A stretch of DNA of 25,338 nt from Podila epigama (GCA_015679605.1 JAAAVE010000239.1:1-25338); one strand, 5' to 3'; shown: positions 1 to 10,080, counted from the stretch's first letter. A program made the numbers and translations. The notes: a model not told the origin generated them from the letters alone.

Positions 1-1382
1 CAACAGCATCAACAGCAGCACCATCAACAACAGCAACATGACGATCGTATCTACAGTCTGATCCTAGAGCTTCAGCAGCCCGAAAATCGCGAACACGCTC
101 TGCTGGAACTGAGCAAGAAACGCGAGCAGTTTGAAGAACTGGCCCTGGTTCTCTGGCACACCTATGGTACGACCTATTCATTTTTTTTGTTAGATCTATT
201 CGCTGTTGAAATAGGTGTTGAAAACAGGGAAGCGTTGGATCGTCAATTATCAGCATTGCTTTCGTCAGCATCCCACCCACAAATGTCTCGTGTCATTATT
301 TTCTTAACCAAATCTTCATATTATATTTCTAAATGTCATAGGTGTGATGACAGCCTTGTTACAGGAAATTGTGTCTGTCTACCCTCTTTTGGCATCCTCA
401 GGGCTGACTGCCCACGCGTCCAACAGGGTGTGCAATGCCTTGGCACTTTTGCAATGTGTCGCCAGCCATCCCGAAACACGCGGGTTGTTTCTGAACGGTA
501 AAAAGAAAAAAAAAATCATGTATCGATTTCATACAAAAACTTGTGTTACCAGACCTCCTCATTTTCTCTCTCGTTTTATTATTCTTTAAATCAATCATAG
601 CACATATCCCCTTGTTCTTGTATCCATTCTTGAATACTACCAGCAAGACGAGACCTTTTGAATATTTACGCCTGACCAGTCTGGGTGTCATTGGAGCATT
701 GGTCAAGGTAAATGAATGATATGCAACCTGTCATTTTATTTTCATTATCCTCCTCTAACACAGATAAAAAATATCTTTCTTTCGACTCGGATATTATTAT
801 CAGAATGACAACACAGAAGTCATCACCTTTTTGCTCTCTACAGAAATCATCCCGCTGTGCCTGAGAATCATGGAGACGGGTAGTGAACTCTCCAAGACTG
901 TAAGTGAGATTAAGAAGACGTGAATAGTAAGGCGAGACAAGACAAGTAAGATCTGGAAGAGAGAGAGAAAAAAAATGCTAACTGCTATGTACATACAAAC
1001 ACCTTAGGTGGCCATCTTCATTGTCCAACGAATCTTGTTGGATGACATTGGTTTGGCCTACATCTGTCAGACCTACGAGCGATTCTACGCAGTTGGCACG
1101 GTTCTTAGCAATATGGTACACCAACTGGTAGACACTTTGGCGGTTCGTCTGTTGAAGCATGTGGTCAAGTGCTATCTTCGCTTGTCGGATAATCCTCGCG
1201 CTCGTGAGGCATTGCGTCAATGCCTGCCTGAACCCTTGCGCGATGCGACCTTTGCCCAGGTACTCAAGGATGACTTGACCACCAAGAGATGTCTCGCCCA
1301 GCTCCTTATTAATCTCTCTGACAACGGCTTGGGTCACGGCAACGGCAACGGCAACGACAGCGTCAGCCTCCTTGGTAACTGA
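1..1382 (+). CDS. CAF40: CAF40/CNOT9 (Rcd1-like) subunit of the CCR4-NOT complex, 5' partial
   Basis: Exons are 1-166, 342-497, 601-707, 804-899 and 1008-1382. They join in frame to about 299 codons plus TGA, and the 5' end lies outside the window. The protein is the armadillo-like Rcd1/CNOT9 scaffold subunit of CCR4-NOT, which links the deadenylase to RNA-binding partners in cytoplasmic mRNA decay. Family hallmarks are [69 protein letters not shown] and [18 protein letters not shown]. The start of the window is a Gln/His-rich run (residues 1-13 of the visible part), as expected for the disordered N-terminus of fungal CAF40. The tail after the last helix is a Gly-Asn repeat ending SVSLLGN. 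One family-conserved Trp appears as Cys in TTKRCLAQL. Introns are 175, 103, 96 and 108 bases. The identification is secure; only the missing N-terminus is unknown. Confidence 0.96.
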
Positions 1383-1915
1383 AGGCGGAAGAAAAACAAA
1401 CAAACAAACAAACAAACAACATCTATATTATTAATGCCTTGCTCTTTTTTGACCTGCGACAAGATCAAGACGAAGGAGGACAAGCAGGAAAAAAAAAAAG
1501 GAAGAAAAAAAAAAAAAAAGCCAAAAGATACCCTCACCTCCTCAACAAATCCTTCTTTTCACAATTTTTTTTTCTTCATCTTTCTTTTGTTTTTCTTTGC
1601 TCATCCTTTTGGTTTTTCTTGTAAAGTGTGTACTTTTTCTACCTTCTTTTATATATAATTCACCTTCGTATTCTTTTTCCTTGCTTTCTGTATCTCTCTT
1701 CTCTGTTCTCTCGTTCTGTCAAACCAAAAACACAAAATCTTGTAATCCTTTTGACCATGTACAATTTCATGAATAATAAAAAAAAAAGCAATACAAACAC
1801 TCTCCAATTTTTTTTTAGGGTTTTACGAATCAATAACTTGTTTTCTTATAACATCTTTTCTTTTGTCCCTTTTCCCCATCCTTCTATCTATCGAGCGTCG
1901 AGTCCATTTTCTCTT
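1383..1915. other. Convergent 3' intergenic region between CAF40 and SEC24
   Basis: This spacer has no supportable gene. It is strongly strand-biased low-complexity DNA: a (CAAA)n run just after the CAF40 stop, A tracts around 1490-1520, then long pyrimidine-rich T/C stretches to about 1900. It must carry the 3' UTRs of both convergent genes. An AATAAA at 1775-1780 is a candidate poly(A) signal for CAF40. Confidence 0.7.
1775..1780 (+). terminator. Candidate poly(A) signal for CAF40
   Basis: A perfect AATAAA hexamer followed by an A-rich stretch, about 390 bases after the CAF40 stop codon. Fungal poly(A) signals are loose, so this is a weak call. Confidence 0.35.
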
Positions 1916-4900
1916 TTAGCGAGTGGTCCAAAGATTGGTAGCAACTTCATGTGAACGTGTGGTGACCTCAGTCTGGATCATGCGATGGATCGCACACAGA
2001 TAGTCAACATAGGACATGGCCTCATTGTTCTTGTCCTCCACCAAATGATTCGAAAACTCAATCTCGCTCTGATCCATGCCCTGTCGGACAACCACCAAAT
2101 TCAAATACTTTGGACGTTGACGTGCCATGTACGACGCAATCGTCCGGATCTGTGTGCTAGTTGTGCTCGTCAACTCTGGCAAATAGTGCTAAGTTTTTTC
2201 AAATATTACAAATGAAGGAATGTAAGATTTTTTTGCAATCCAGTCCAACAAAAACATAACATAGCAGCGATATAATAAACTAGTTTGTCATACCATGGTA
2301 GGATCAACTTGGTCAAGAGTCGAAACTCCAAAGACATCCTGCAAGAACTCTGACGGCACTTCACGTCCTAGCCAGAAGTACAACGTTTGGCCATTCTCGA
2401 GAATGTACGCTCCTGCTGGGTTCAAGCGAGCATACGACACACGGACCAATGGTGGGAGCAACACGCGTCCAGCAATATCTTCAACACCAACCTACATTCA
2501 TTTAATCACAAGCAAGTTAAACACAAAGCATTAAGAGAAGCGTAGATGTGAGTTGAGTGAGCGTACGCGAAAACTCATAGACAAATATCAAACTTTGAAA
2601 CCAGCTTACCGTTTCGTCCATGGCATGTACAGGAATCATGCGTGGGTAAAAGAATGCAATGCTCTCGCTCACTCCCATACCCTTGAGCATACGCATCTGA
2701 TGCACTCTCAAGTCACTGTTGATATCCTTGCCGGAACGGAGCGATTTAGACTTTAGCAATGTCAGAGCATAGAGTGGGAACAGCTTGAAGGATTCTGGCA
2801 AAATGAGCTAGAAACACAAACAATAGGAACAAGGGCAAGTTGGGACGTCAGTTGTCTAATTCTTGAGTTGCATTTGCCCTCATAGGGTGACAAGAACCAC
2901 AGTGAGAAATAATAATCATAAAAGCATTCCTTACTTGGCCAGGGGCGGTTGATGAGGCACAGTTCTTTCGGTATGCAGACAAAATCTTGACACATTTTTC
3001 AGTCAAGGCATCGCGGACCTCGTTCAATGGTTTGCTCAAAGCTTGAGAAATAGCTATAATAAGGCACGAGAGAAATAAAAAAATATAGAAAACGAAAACA
3101 AGACAAAGGCAACATTAGTCAACAGAATAACATCCCAGTCCAAGTACACAACATAGTGAGCTTGATATCAAAGACACAATCATACCTCCTTTGCTCAAAA
3201 AGTTAATGGTAGTGTCCATGTCAGCCCATCGGAAGACATTGCCAAGAAGAGACGCCACAGGTGTGCTAAAGTTATGCACACGGACACGTCTGAAGCCATC
3301 TGCAGTTGTGTAGAGCAGCGCCACTTGGAAGGAGGCCTCAGTCTTCTCGTCCAGCTTGCCATCGTGCTTCACCAACACACCAAAGGCCTTTTCAGAGTCA
3401 ATGCCGGCCAGCTCGAGATCCGTACTGTTCTTCATATGGAAGTTACCGAAATGCTCCGTGATGCGCAGACCAGCCGAGCAACGAACACGCATCAAGGCAT
3501 TGAGGCCATAGGGACGGGACAAAATCTTGGCAATGTTGCCTCCAAGTTTGGCGCCGTCACGAGGTGCATTAAAGTTGGGGAACATCAGTGTCTCTCCACC
3601 AGTGATGCTGGACAGGCATCCCAAGGTGGCTACGTCGATGTAAGCGTTGGGGAACAGGAACAGATCGATCGAAAGACCAGCATCAACACATTGCTCAGCA
3701 AGCTTCCTGTAAAAGTCGTCCTGGGGCGCATACAGTGTCCTCTCCTTGTCTGTACCGTACAACTTTGAGTCGTCACGGTGCTTCAACGCACCGGGGCCAA
3801 AGGTAGGCAGAGACGTCTGGAAGATCATGAGCTTGCCTCCACGGTTTTCCAAGGCCATGCGCACAGCTTGAACCACAGCTCCAATAACAGGTTCCGTCGT
3901 CTTGTTCTCAGCAAAGAGCTGAGGAAGCATGTCCAGCAATGACACGACAAGATCGCTAATGGTTGTTGGTTGTTGGTTGTTTACACCAAAACCGGTCATC
4001 GTGCGTCAAAATGGATGTTATGTGAGTGAGGTGATTGAGATGTGAGTGCGAGTATATAATGTGTGGAAAGCTGTAAAGGTAATATCAATGACTTACTGCG
4101 AGTTTTCAGGGCTGACCAAAAAGCCATCGCTCAATGGCACAAAGACATCGTTCACATCTGGCACAACCATCATCTGCGCTTGCTCCAGTCCAGGCTATTG
4201 TCATTATTTTTTTTTAATGTATATACAGCAAGCATATTAGTCAGTAACATCAAACAGTTTCTCAAAAAAGATCCATTGGCAACATCTTTGGGGTGATTGC
4301 CCTTTTGAACATGCAGAAAACACAATAACACAAAGGTATAGCTTTAGACAAAGCATACTTACAGCCAGGTTGTAAAAGTGAATGTTCTTGTCAAACGTCA
4401 GGATACCGATCAGAGCACCAGGAACCAAACGCGAGACACCATTTTCATCCCAGATCGCATTCTTGATACCCTCCACTGCCTGGGCCAACATGCCACTCTG
4501 GATCGAGTTCCAGGACACATCGATGGCAAAGACATAGGCCACTGGGGCGGGTGTCTTATTCCAGTATTCCTTGGGCACAGCAAATTCAATGGTTCCATTG
4601 CGCAGTTCTGGACGTTGATCCAGATCCAGACGGCGACCATTCATGTCCAAGTTACAAAAGTAGTTGGGGTCCACTTCGTTTTCGAACGAGCACATGTTAC
4701 AGACAAAGCTCCGGCCACCGTTTGTGAAAATCATGTAAGGATTGATGTAAGCCTTGCATCGTCGGCATCTCGCTGGACCTGAATCGCCGAAATCAACAGT
4801 GTCAATGGGCGCCTGTAGATCAGATTATATGTATTTGAAAGAAAAGTGTGAGAATGATTAAAAAAAAGCCGAGTCGATCCATTTCGCAATAAATGATGTG

Positions 4901-6619
4901 CTGACAATCAAAAACAGTCTTTCTACCTCATCAATACGAAGCTTGGCCAAAGGCTGGATTATGAGACCCATTGGGAGCTGAGCCGTGTTCAAAAGTTCCT
5001 CTGTGCTTGGGATGTTGTAAGTTGTCATTCTGAAGAAGCGAGGATTGCAGTTTCCTAGTGCATTGAAAAGTCCGAGAATAATAATAAGAAAAAAAGGCAG
5101 ATGCCTCAGGTTAGAATCAACTGTTACTGTTCCTCTCACAAAAAGGCATTACACCACCCCTGTCAAAAGAAATTCAAATCTGTACCTCCGTCGACAGCCA
5201 TAAAATCAGTGCTGGCAAGAGGCGTGGCATGTGTCCTAGAATTTGTGATGAATGGCATCTTGTCCCACTCCTGTTGATCAGCTTCTTGAACAGCAACGGG
5301 CGAGGGAATCTGGTCAGGGTCAATTCTTGACTTTGAGCCAGCTTGAGCAGGTGCCTGGTTGGGCCGGAACTGTTGTTGAGGCTGATGAGCCATCTGTGGG
5401 TGTGGCTGTGGGGGTTGCTGATAAGGCGCAGGAGGTTGTTGATGGTGCTGCTGTTGGTAGGGGGCGGGGTGCTGTTGCGGGTATCCTTGTCCAGGTGCTG
5501 GAGGTTGCTGGTTCCATCCTTGTCCTGGATTCTGAGCTCCGAAGGGCTGAGGAGCTGGGTCATATGGCGTGGCACCTGGCTGAGGCAATGGGGGCATTCC
5601 ACTGGGCTGTCCCATGGGAGAAGGGGCAACTGAGGGATCGGTGGCAAACACACGCTTTGCTCTAGCACCTGTCTTTGCCTTGAACTCTGTAGGAGGGCCC
5701 TGGGGTGGCATCTGAGGGAAACCGGGCGCAGCTGCAGGTGTGGGCGTAGGTGATTGGCCCAAGGCTCCGTTTGACGCGAGCGACAAATTAGACATTTGGT
5801 TGTAGAGACCATTCGCGCCTGCTCCGTTCTGATCCAATGCTGCAGGTGGTGGGGTAGGCTGCTGTTGTTGTTGCTGCTGTACATGCAGCGGTTGTTGCTG
5901 AGGTGGAGGGTTATTGGCCAGAGGCGTGGCGGCACGCTGATACAGAGGTTGACCTTGGTGTGGAGACGAGACAGGGTGTTGGGGTGCTGATCCGGGGGTG
6001 CTCATGGGAGTAGGAGTCTGTGCCATGGCGTTGTGGTGAGGTGGATGGGCTGCGGGCGCACCAGGAGCCTGGCCAGGCGCTGGTGAAGCTGTCCTGATCT
6101 GTTGGTTTGGGAGAGGGGGGCGGGGCCGGGCGCCTGGAGGCGAAACCGGGTTGGGACGAGGCCCAGGGCCACCGAGGTGTTGTCCTGGGTGCTGTGGTGG
6201 GTGTTGCTGACCGTTCACGGGAGGACGAGCGGGTCCTCCGACGCCTACATGCAAAGTGGTCAATAAAGTTAGTAAGAATGAATTTCCATAATGATGGAAG
6301 GCTTGAACAAAGTCAAGCTATAGAGTCTAGTAGTGATGGGAAAGAAGTGTTGAATTGCACGAGACACCATTGATGGAGGGAACAAACCAATCATACCTGG
6401 CTGCATGGGTGGTCGCATTCCAGGTGGAGGCATGTTGGCTCGTACTCCAGGGTTACCAGGAGCTCCGCCAGGGCGAACATTGGTGTATGGTCCGTTCAGT
6501 GGCCTTTGTTGACCTGGATGAGGCTGTCCTGGATGAGGTTGTTGCTGGTAGGCATTGGGCCCTGGTTGTCCCGGACCAGGGTAGAGTGGGCGTTGAGGAG
6601 GTTGCTGTTGAAAAGACAT
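1916..6619 (-). CDS. SEC24: SEC24, COPII coat cargo-binding subunit
   Basis: Ten exons (5' to 3': 6619-6397, 6244-5186, 5054-4927, 4812-4363, 4194-4097, 3955-3186, 3053-2935, 2807-2610, 2491-2294, 2188-1916) give 3516 coding bases, 1171 residues plus TAA. Sec24 pairs with Sec23 and selects cargo for COPII vesicles leaving the ER. Residues 1 to about 420 are Pro/Gln/Gly-rich and disordered. Then come the Sec23/24 zinc finger (C486-x2-C489-x18-C508-x2-C511), the trunk domain (AYVFAIDVSWNSIQSGML; HFYNLA), the beta-sandwich (MRVRCSAGLRITEHFGNF; FQVALLYTTADGFRRVRVH), the helical domain (PESFKLFPLYALTLLKSKSL) and a C-terminal gelsolin-like domain (LENGQTLYFWLGREVP). The fit is better to the Sec24A/B-like class than to C/D. 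At exon 6 the acceptor at 3956-3957 is preferred because it restores phase and family sequence; an ATG inside that intron reads in frame into the exon. Introns are 105-168 bases. The protein is somewhat long for the family because of its N-terminus. Confidence 0.97.
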
Positions 6620-7565
6620 GAATGATCTACTGATGACAGGATGGAAACGTTTTCATTCAGGTGAGTGAACAAAAAAGAATATTCATCTCGATTGGAGAAA
6701 TGGTGATGCAATGGTTGGGCATGTCTTCTGATCAGGGCCCTTTTTTTCAATTCCTCTCGGTAAGCATTTATATCACTTTTTGAGCCATGGTGGTGTCTTA
6801 CTCGCTGCGTGTTCGCCTGTCTCTGTCTGCAGTGCAATAAAGTCAATAAAGATAAACAGGCGTTGCAGAATTCACGCGAACGTCTTGAAGATGATAAGAC
6901 AGGGAAGAAAAAAGGATGGGAGGATAGGATGTTGGATGGAACAGAAAGGGTGATGGATGAATGAAAGGAATGGGACGACGTGGAAGGATGATGATGAACC
7001 AAAAAAAAAAAAAAGTTGACCAACCACGTCCTTTTCTCTCTTTCTTCTCTTCGCACAAAATGAAAAAACCCACATCCCACGTCCCACGTCGAAATTCGCG
7101 TGAAGGGCTAAGCCACAGACAGAACTTAGTGTGTAGTCAAGAGAATGATGCACAGGAGTGTTGATGCAAGTTGATGCAAGTTGATGCAACTTGAACTTGC
7201 ACTTCTTTTCTTTTTTGACCAGGAAAATAGTTCATTCAAAAGGAATTACGACAAATGTAAAGGACGATTGAACACACGGGACATGCCAACATTCGCTTTT
7301 GTTTGAAGAAGGGTCTTTATTGGCATTCAATTTGTACTGATGCGGGATATGTCCACTCTTTCTTGTCGCTCTTCAATTCCATCAGGGTCGCCAAAGGAAA
7401 AGCACGAGGCCGCTTTGGCCGCAAGAAGGTATACCGATGATAGCCATGTTGGTGCAGTGTAGGCAAGTCAGTCAGCGTCGCCAGTTGTTAACCACAAAAG
7501 ACAAAAAAACCTCATACTGTCACTAGGACGACTTTGAGGACGATCAAGGGACAGGCGCTTCTTCT
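6620..7565. other. Divergent leader/promoter region between SEC24 and IES6
   Basis: No family-supported gene lies here. Pyrimidine-rich sequence on the minus strand near 6890-7070 probably belongs to the SEC24 5' leader or promoter. A perfect-to-near-perfect tandem of a 10-base unit lies at 7161-7190. Near 7350-7450 a short plus-strand frame starting with ATG and ending after about 37 codons has good splice-donor-like sequence but does not join in frame to IES6, so I leave it unassigned. Codons just before the IES6 ATG (from 7527) stay open and acidic. Confidence 0.55.
7161..7190. repeat. Short tandem repeat, 10-base unit, three copies
   Basis: Three consecutive copies of TTGATGCAAG, the last differing only in its final base, directly followed by an inverted partial copy (AACTTGAAC-like). 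Its position about 540 bases upstream of the SEC24 start suggests only promoter or spacer DNA. Confidence 0.85.
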
Positions 7566-8200
7566 ATGGCCTCCTCAATCACAGCCTCACCCACCTCAAG
7601 CGCTAGCAACAGCACCATGGATCCATCCAACCAAGTCACAGGCATATTGGATATGGCCCATATCCATAAGCCATTCAAGAAACCTGATCGCCATCCAACC
7701 AAGAAGACAAAGAACCTGAAGCAGATCATTGCTCTCGAACGTGCCAAGGATTACAAGCCCACTACACCAACTTGTACGGAATTCGGGGCATCTTTTTTTT
7801 TTTTTTTTTTTTTTGTCGTGGTGAGCTGACCTGGACACGTTTACTAATTGAACCCATCTCGTTAGACTGGAACATTGAAGCATTGCCATCCATGACCCCT
7901 CAGAAAAAATACTGCGACATTACTGGATTGGAGGTAGGATACTCGACACTTAACTGCTTGTTGCCTTCGTACTAAACAGAATCCGTGCAACACAGACGTA
8001 CACAGCATTTCGATGGGCATTAGGCTGATTAGTTCCGTTTCTTTTCGGTTGCTCTTTGTTTGAACCAGGCACGGTATACAGACCCCAAGACACGGCTTCG
8101 TTATCATTCGACGGAGGTGTACCAATTGATCAAGAACCAGCCTATCGGTGTTGTGCAAATGTACCTGGGACTTCGCAATGCTGCTGTTGTGCTCAAGTAG
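7566..8200 (+). CDS. IES6: IES6 / INO80C, INO80 chromatin-remodelling subunit with YL1 C-terminal domain
   Basis: Exons 7566-7773, 7866-7933 and 8069-8200 join in frame to 408 bases, 135 residues plus TAG. IES6 binds Arp5 and contributes to nucleosome binding and sliding by the INO80 complex in the nucleus. The core motif KPFKKPDRHPTKKTKNLKQI is followed by the YL1_C domain: KKYCDITGLEARYTDP, then LRYHSTEVYQLI and the C-terminal YLGLRNAAVVLK, which matches the family ending. The chosen ATG gives a short Ser/Thr-rich N-terminus. The frame stays open upstream to an AG at 7525-7526 and would add acidic residues (DDFEDDQGTGASS), so a 5' exon is possible. Intron 1 (92 bases) holds a run of 22 T; intron 2 is 135 bases. 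The protein is near the short end for the family. Confidence 0.92.
7793..7814 (+). repeat. Poly-T tract in IES6 intron 1
   Basis: A run of 22 T inside the 92-base first intron of IES6, about 50 bases before the acceptor. It may act as an extended polypyrimidine tract and is likely length-variable. Confidence 0.8.
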
Positions 8201-8474
8201 CGTGCTATGGGAGAAACAAGCTACGAACAACATTTCAAGGTCGTTGTTTCTGCTGTTGATCTTCTGCCTTCCTGCCTACCTGCCTGTTCTGTGTGTGTTC
8301 GAGCTCCATCCCAGTCACACAGCCATATCAGGACACTAGAAGGCATGTTGAATTTTGCAAAAAAAAATAGATTGACACTGAGTTTTCGAGTCAACTTTTT
8401 CGCTGTCCATGTCTCGGTCCACGTCAAGAGTCCATGGGAAATAGGTCTTTATGTAATGGAAATGGAGCAAAGAG

Positions 8475-8480
8475 AATAAA
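8475..8480 (+). terminator. Candidate poly(A) signal downstream of IES6
   Basis: AATAAA hexamer, about 275 bases after the IES6 stop. It is the only such hexamer on this strand before the CRN relic; weak support. Confidence 0.3.
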
Positions 8481-8709
8481 TAGAATTGGCTACAACTGTA
8501 CCTAGAAAAGCGCCTCGTAATTATGCTTGTGCTCAACTCCATGAAAGGTGGTCAAAGTCGCGAACTATCTTCGTATTGTCAATCTCATGCCAGAAGCATC
8601 CTTATCAACCACGCAGCAGCTTTAAAGAATTGCCAGACATGAGAAGTCCAGGGTGGGTGAAATCAGTAAAGATAGGGATGACAACACGTTGAATGTATGA
8701 TGACAATTG

Positions 8710-8760
8710 ATGTGATATAGAATGCAAACATATTACCTTCATTTCATTCCTATATCACAT
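8710..8760. repeat. Inverted repeat, 11-base arms, 29-base loop
   Basis: ATGTGATATAG at 8710-8720 is the exact reverse complement of the bases at 8750-8760. It lies about 70 bases upstream of the ATG of the CRN relic. It could be a hairpin, a dyad binding site or chance in A+T-rich DNA. Confidence 0.6.
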
Positions 8761-8832
8761 ACTTTCCGTTAATCCATTTCAACTATTTCTTTTCAACTCT
8801 TTCATTTTGCTCCATAATGGCTTTGCGACACC

Positions 8833-9180
8833 ATGCTGGACTAACACTTGACACTTTTCTGTCATGTTGATGGCGAGGCAACCTCCAACACTGTTCCTGC
8901 ACCAACATCAACGTCAGTTGGTGAACTCAAGGACAACATCAAGAACAAGAAGGCCAACGATTTCAGTGACATTGACGCGGTCGGGCTAACCCTCTAGCGT
9001 GTCTCCATCCCAACCACGAAGGACAACGATGAAATACCAAACTTGTTCAACAACATTACTAAGGAAGAAAAGGAGAAGCTTCACCAAGCAGATGACCTCT
9101 CTGATGTCCTTCAAGAGAAGCTTGCCAAGAAAACAATCCACATTATTGTTCAGCGACTCCTTTCAGGTTATACGAGCTGA
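8833..9180 (+). pseudogene. Crinkler (CRN) family N-terminal domain, decayed and without effector domain
   Basis: One continuous frame of 116 codons from ATG 8833 to TGA 9178-9180 shows the layout of a Crinkler N-terminal ubiquitin-like header. It has LTLFCHVDGEATSN near the start, VGELKDNIKNKK, then RVSIPTTKD, a Lys/Glu-rich middle and the block KKTIHIIVQR that usually ends the header. Two nonsense codons interrupt it: TAA 8842-8844 (codon 4) and TAG 8995-8997 (codon 55, where the family has a Trp). No frameshift is needed. After the QR junction the frame stops within seven codons, so the C-terminal effector domain is absent. CRN proteins are modular secreted or nuclear-acting proteins of oomycetes and several fungal lineages, named for effects on host cells; this copy cannot make one. 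The family match is from motif memory, and an intron hiding the TAG cannot be fully excluded. Confidence 0.8.
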
Positions 9181-9570
9181 TTTCTCTTTCAACACGTAAT
9201 CTAAGAACCTGCCCTTGTCCGCACTCTTACCTCACTCTCTAGCTATTCTCTCTGACGGCTCTTGGACTAACACACAGCTCTTGTGTAAATGTCGCTGCAT
9301 TGTTTATGAAGATGAATTGTCTGTACATGTACATTTTTGTGTACACACAATTCATGTACATGTACATTTTATGTACACACAATTCATGTGCACATAATTC
9401 TGGTAATTTTTTATGCATAATGTTAATGAAATAGCACACAATTCCTGTTTTTCAATTTTTTTTATGTGTGTGTACACACAAATCTGTTAACCCTTTCTGT
9501 AATCCGCCGCAATCATGCCTCCACTTATGCTGGAATGTTACACAAACAGTACCAATTCAATCAGCTGTAT
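9181..9570. other. Spacer with GT/AC-rich tandem repeats, no gene seen
   Basis: Between the CRN relic and the first secreted protein gene there is no supportable frame. The stretch from about 9310 to 9485 is built of TGTACA, GTGTACAC and CACACAATTC pieces, listed separately as a repeat. Confidence 0.6.
9322..9400. repeat. Tandem repeat, about 33-base unit with TGTACA palindromes
   Basis: Unit 1 (9322-9354) and unit 2 (9355-9386) are nearly identical and are followed by a partial third (9387-9400). Each unit starts with the palindromic TGTACATGTACA and ends ACACACAATTCA. A related fragment with a perfect 14-base palindrome (TGTGTGTACACACA) lies at 9467-9480. The function is unknown, and hairpins or cruciforms are possible. 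Confidence 0.8.
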
Positions 9571-9864
9571 CTATTCCGGCTTGATGACACAAATATGTTT
9601 ACCCGAACAATCAGCAATTCTTGGATTCGCAGCAAGGAATTCGGAGCAAAACGACATTTCCTCCTCATCGCACTGACGTCCAAAATGATCCATATGGCAC
9701 TCTATTTCGTTGCCAACGTGGGCGCATCTAAAAACTTTAAAGCGATCATTGAATTGGAAGGTAAGACAGGCTCGCCTCTGGTCTTCATCACACGCCAAGT
9801 TCTCGCCGAGTGCCACAGAGCCCAATGAGACCAATGAGACCAAAAGCAAATAGTTCAAAAGCAT
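9571..9864 (-). CDS. Small secreted cysteine-rich protein, 97 aa
   Basis: An intronless frame of 97 codons plus TAG. Residues 1-20 form a clear signal peptide: a hydrophobic Leu/Val core ending SVALG, with a likely cut before ENLAC. The mature part of about 77 residues has eight cysteines with spacing C-x6-C-x13-C-x8-C-x8-C-x7-C-x12-C-x5-C. It is charged, with an acidic patch (CDEEEMSFC), and has no membrane segment. I do not recognise a family. An even cysteine number and a signal peptide suggest an extracellular disulfide-stabilised protein, such as an effector-like or defence protein; this is inference. A TATA-like element on the same strand at 10073-10080 lies about 210 bases upstream. 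A 120-codon frame on the other strand covers the same DNA but has no protein-like features. Its neighbour at 11374-11616 is of the same general class but has different cysteine spacing. Confidence 0.62.
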   Translation of the reverse strand: MLLNYLLLVSLVSLGSVALGENLACDEDQRRACLTFQFNDRFKVFRCAHVGNEIECHMDHFGRQCDEEEMSFCSEFLAANPRIADCSGKHICVIKPE

Positions 9865-10072
9865 GATATAAGTATGCAGAGACAGTGAGATAAAGATCGG
9901 TCAGCTATTGGAATCATTCTCCTCACTTTGCACAAATGGACACCAAAGAAACGTTACCAGAGCTGATTGGAAGTGTAAAACGTGTATGGTGATTTGCAGG
10001 TTTGTGAGTGTGATCTGTAGGATCTTGAAGATGTTGAGAGTGTAGCTTTGAGTCCGGCAGAGTTAACGCGGC

Positions 10073-10080
10073 TTTTTATA
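10073..10080 (-). promoter_or_regulatory. TATA-like element for the 9571-9864 secreted protein gene
   Basis: On the minus strand this reads TATAAAAA. It lies about 210 bases upstream of the ATG, implying a 5' leader of roughly 170-180 bases or a leader intron. It is a weak prediction from motif and position only. Confidence 0.35.

Larger units (their letters stand above)
8201..8832. other. IES6 3' flank, no gene seen
   Basis: Only short frames without family features are present. An AATAAA at 8475-8480 is a possible IES6 poly(A) signal. An 11-base inverted repeat (8710-8720 with 8750-8760) and an A+T-rich, pyrimidine-rich stretch lie just before the CRN relic and may be the remains of its promoter. 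Confidence 0.55.

Noticed and set aside
6496-7080. 194-codon minus-strand frame over the SEC24 start region
   Set aside because: It overlaps SEC24 exon 1 in another frame and is pyrimidine-rich leader sequence with no family features.
9466-9828. 120-codon plus-strand frame over the first secreted protein gene
   Set aside because: The opposite strand has a signal peptide and regular cysteines, whereas this frame has no family features and starts inside the GT/AC repeat.
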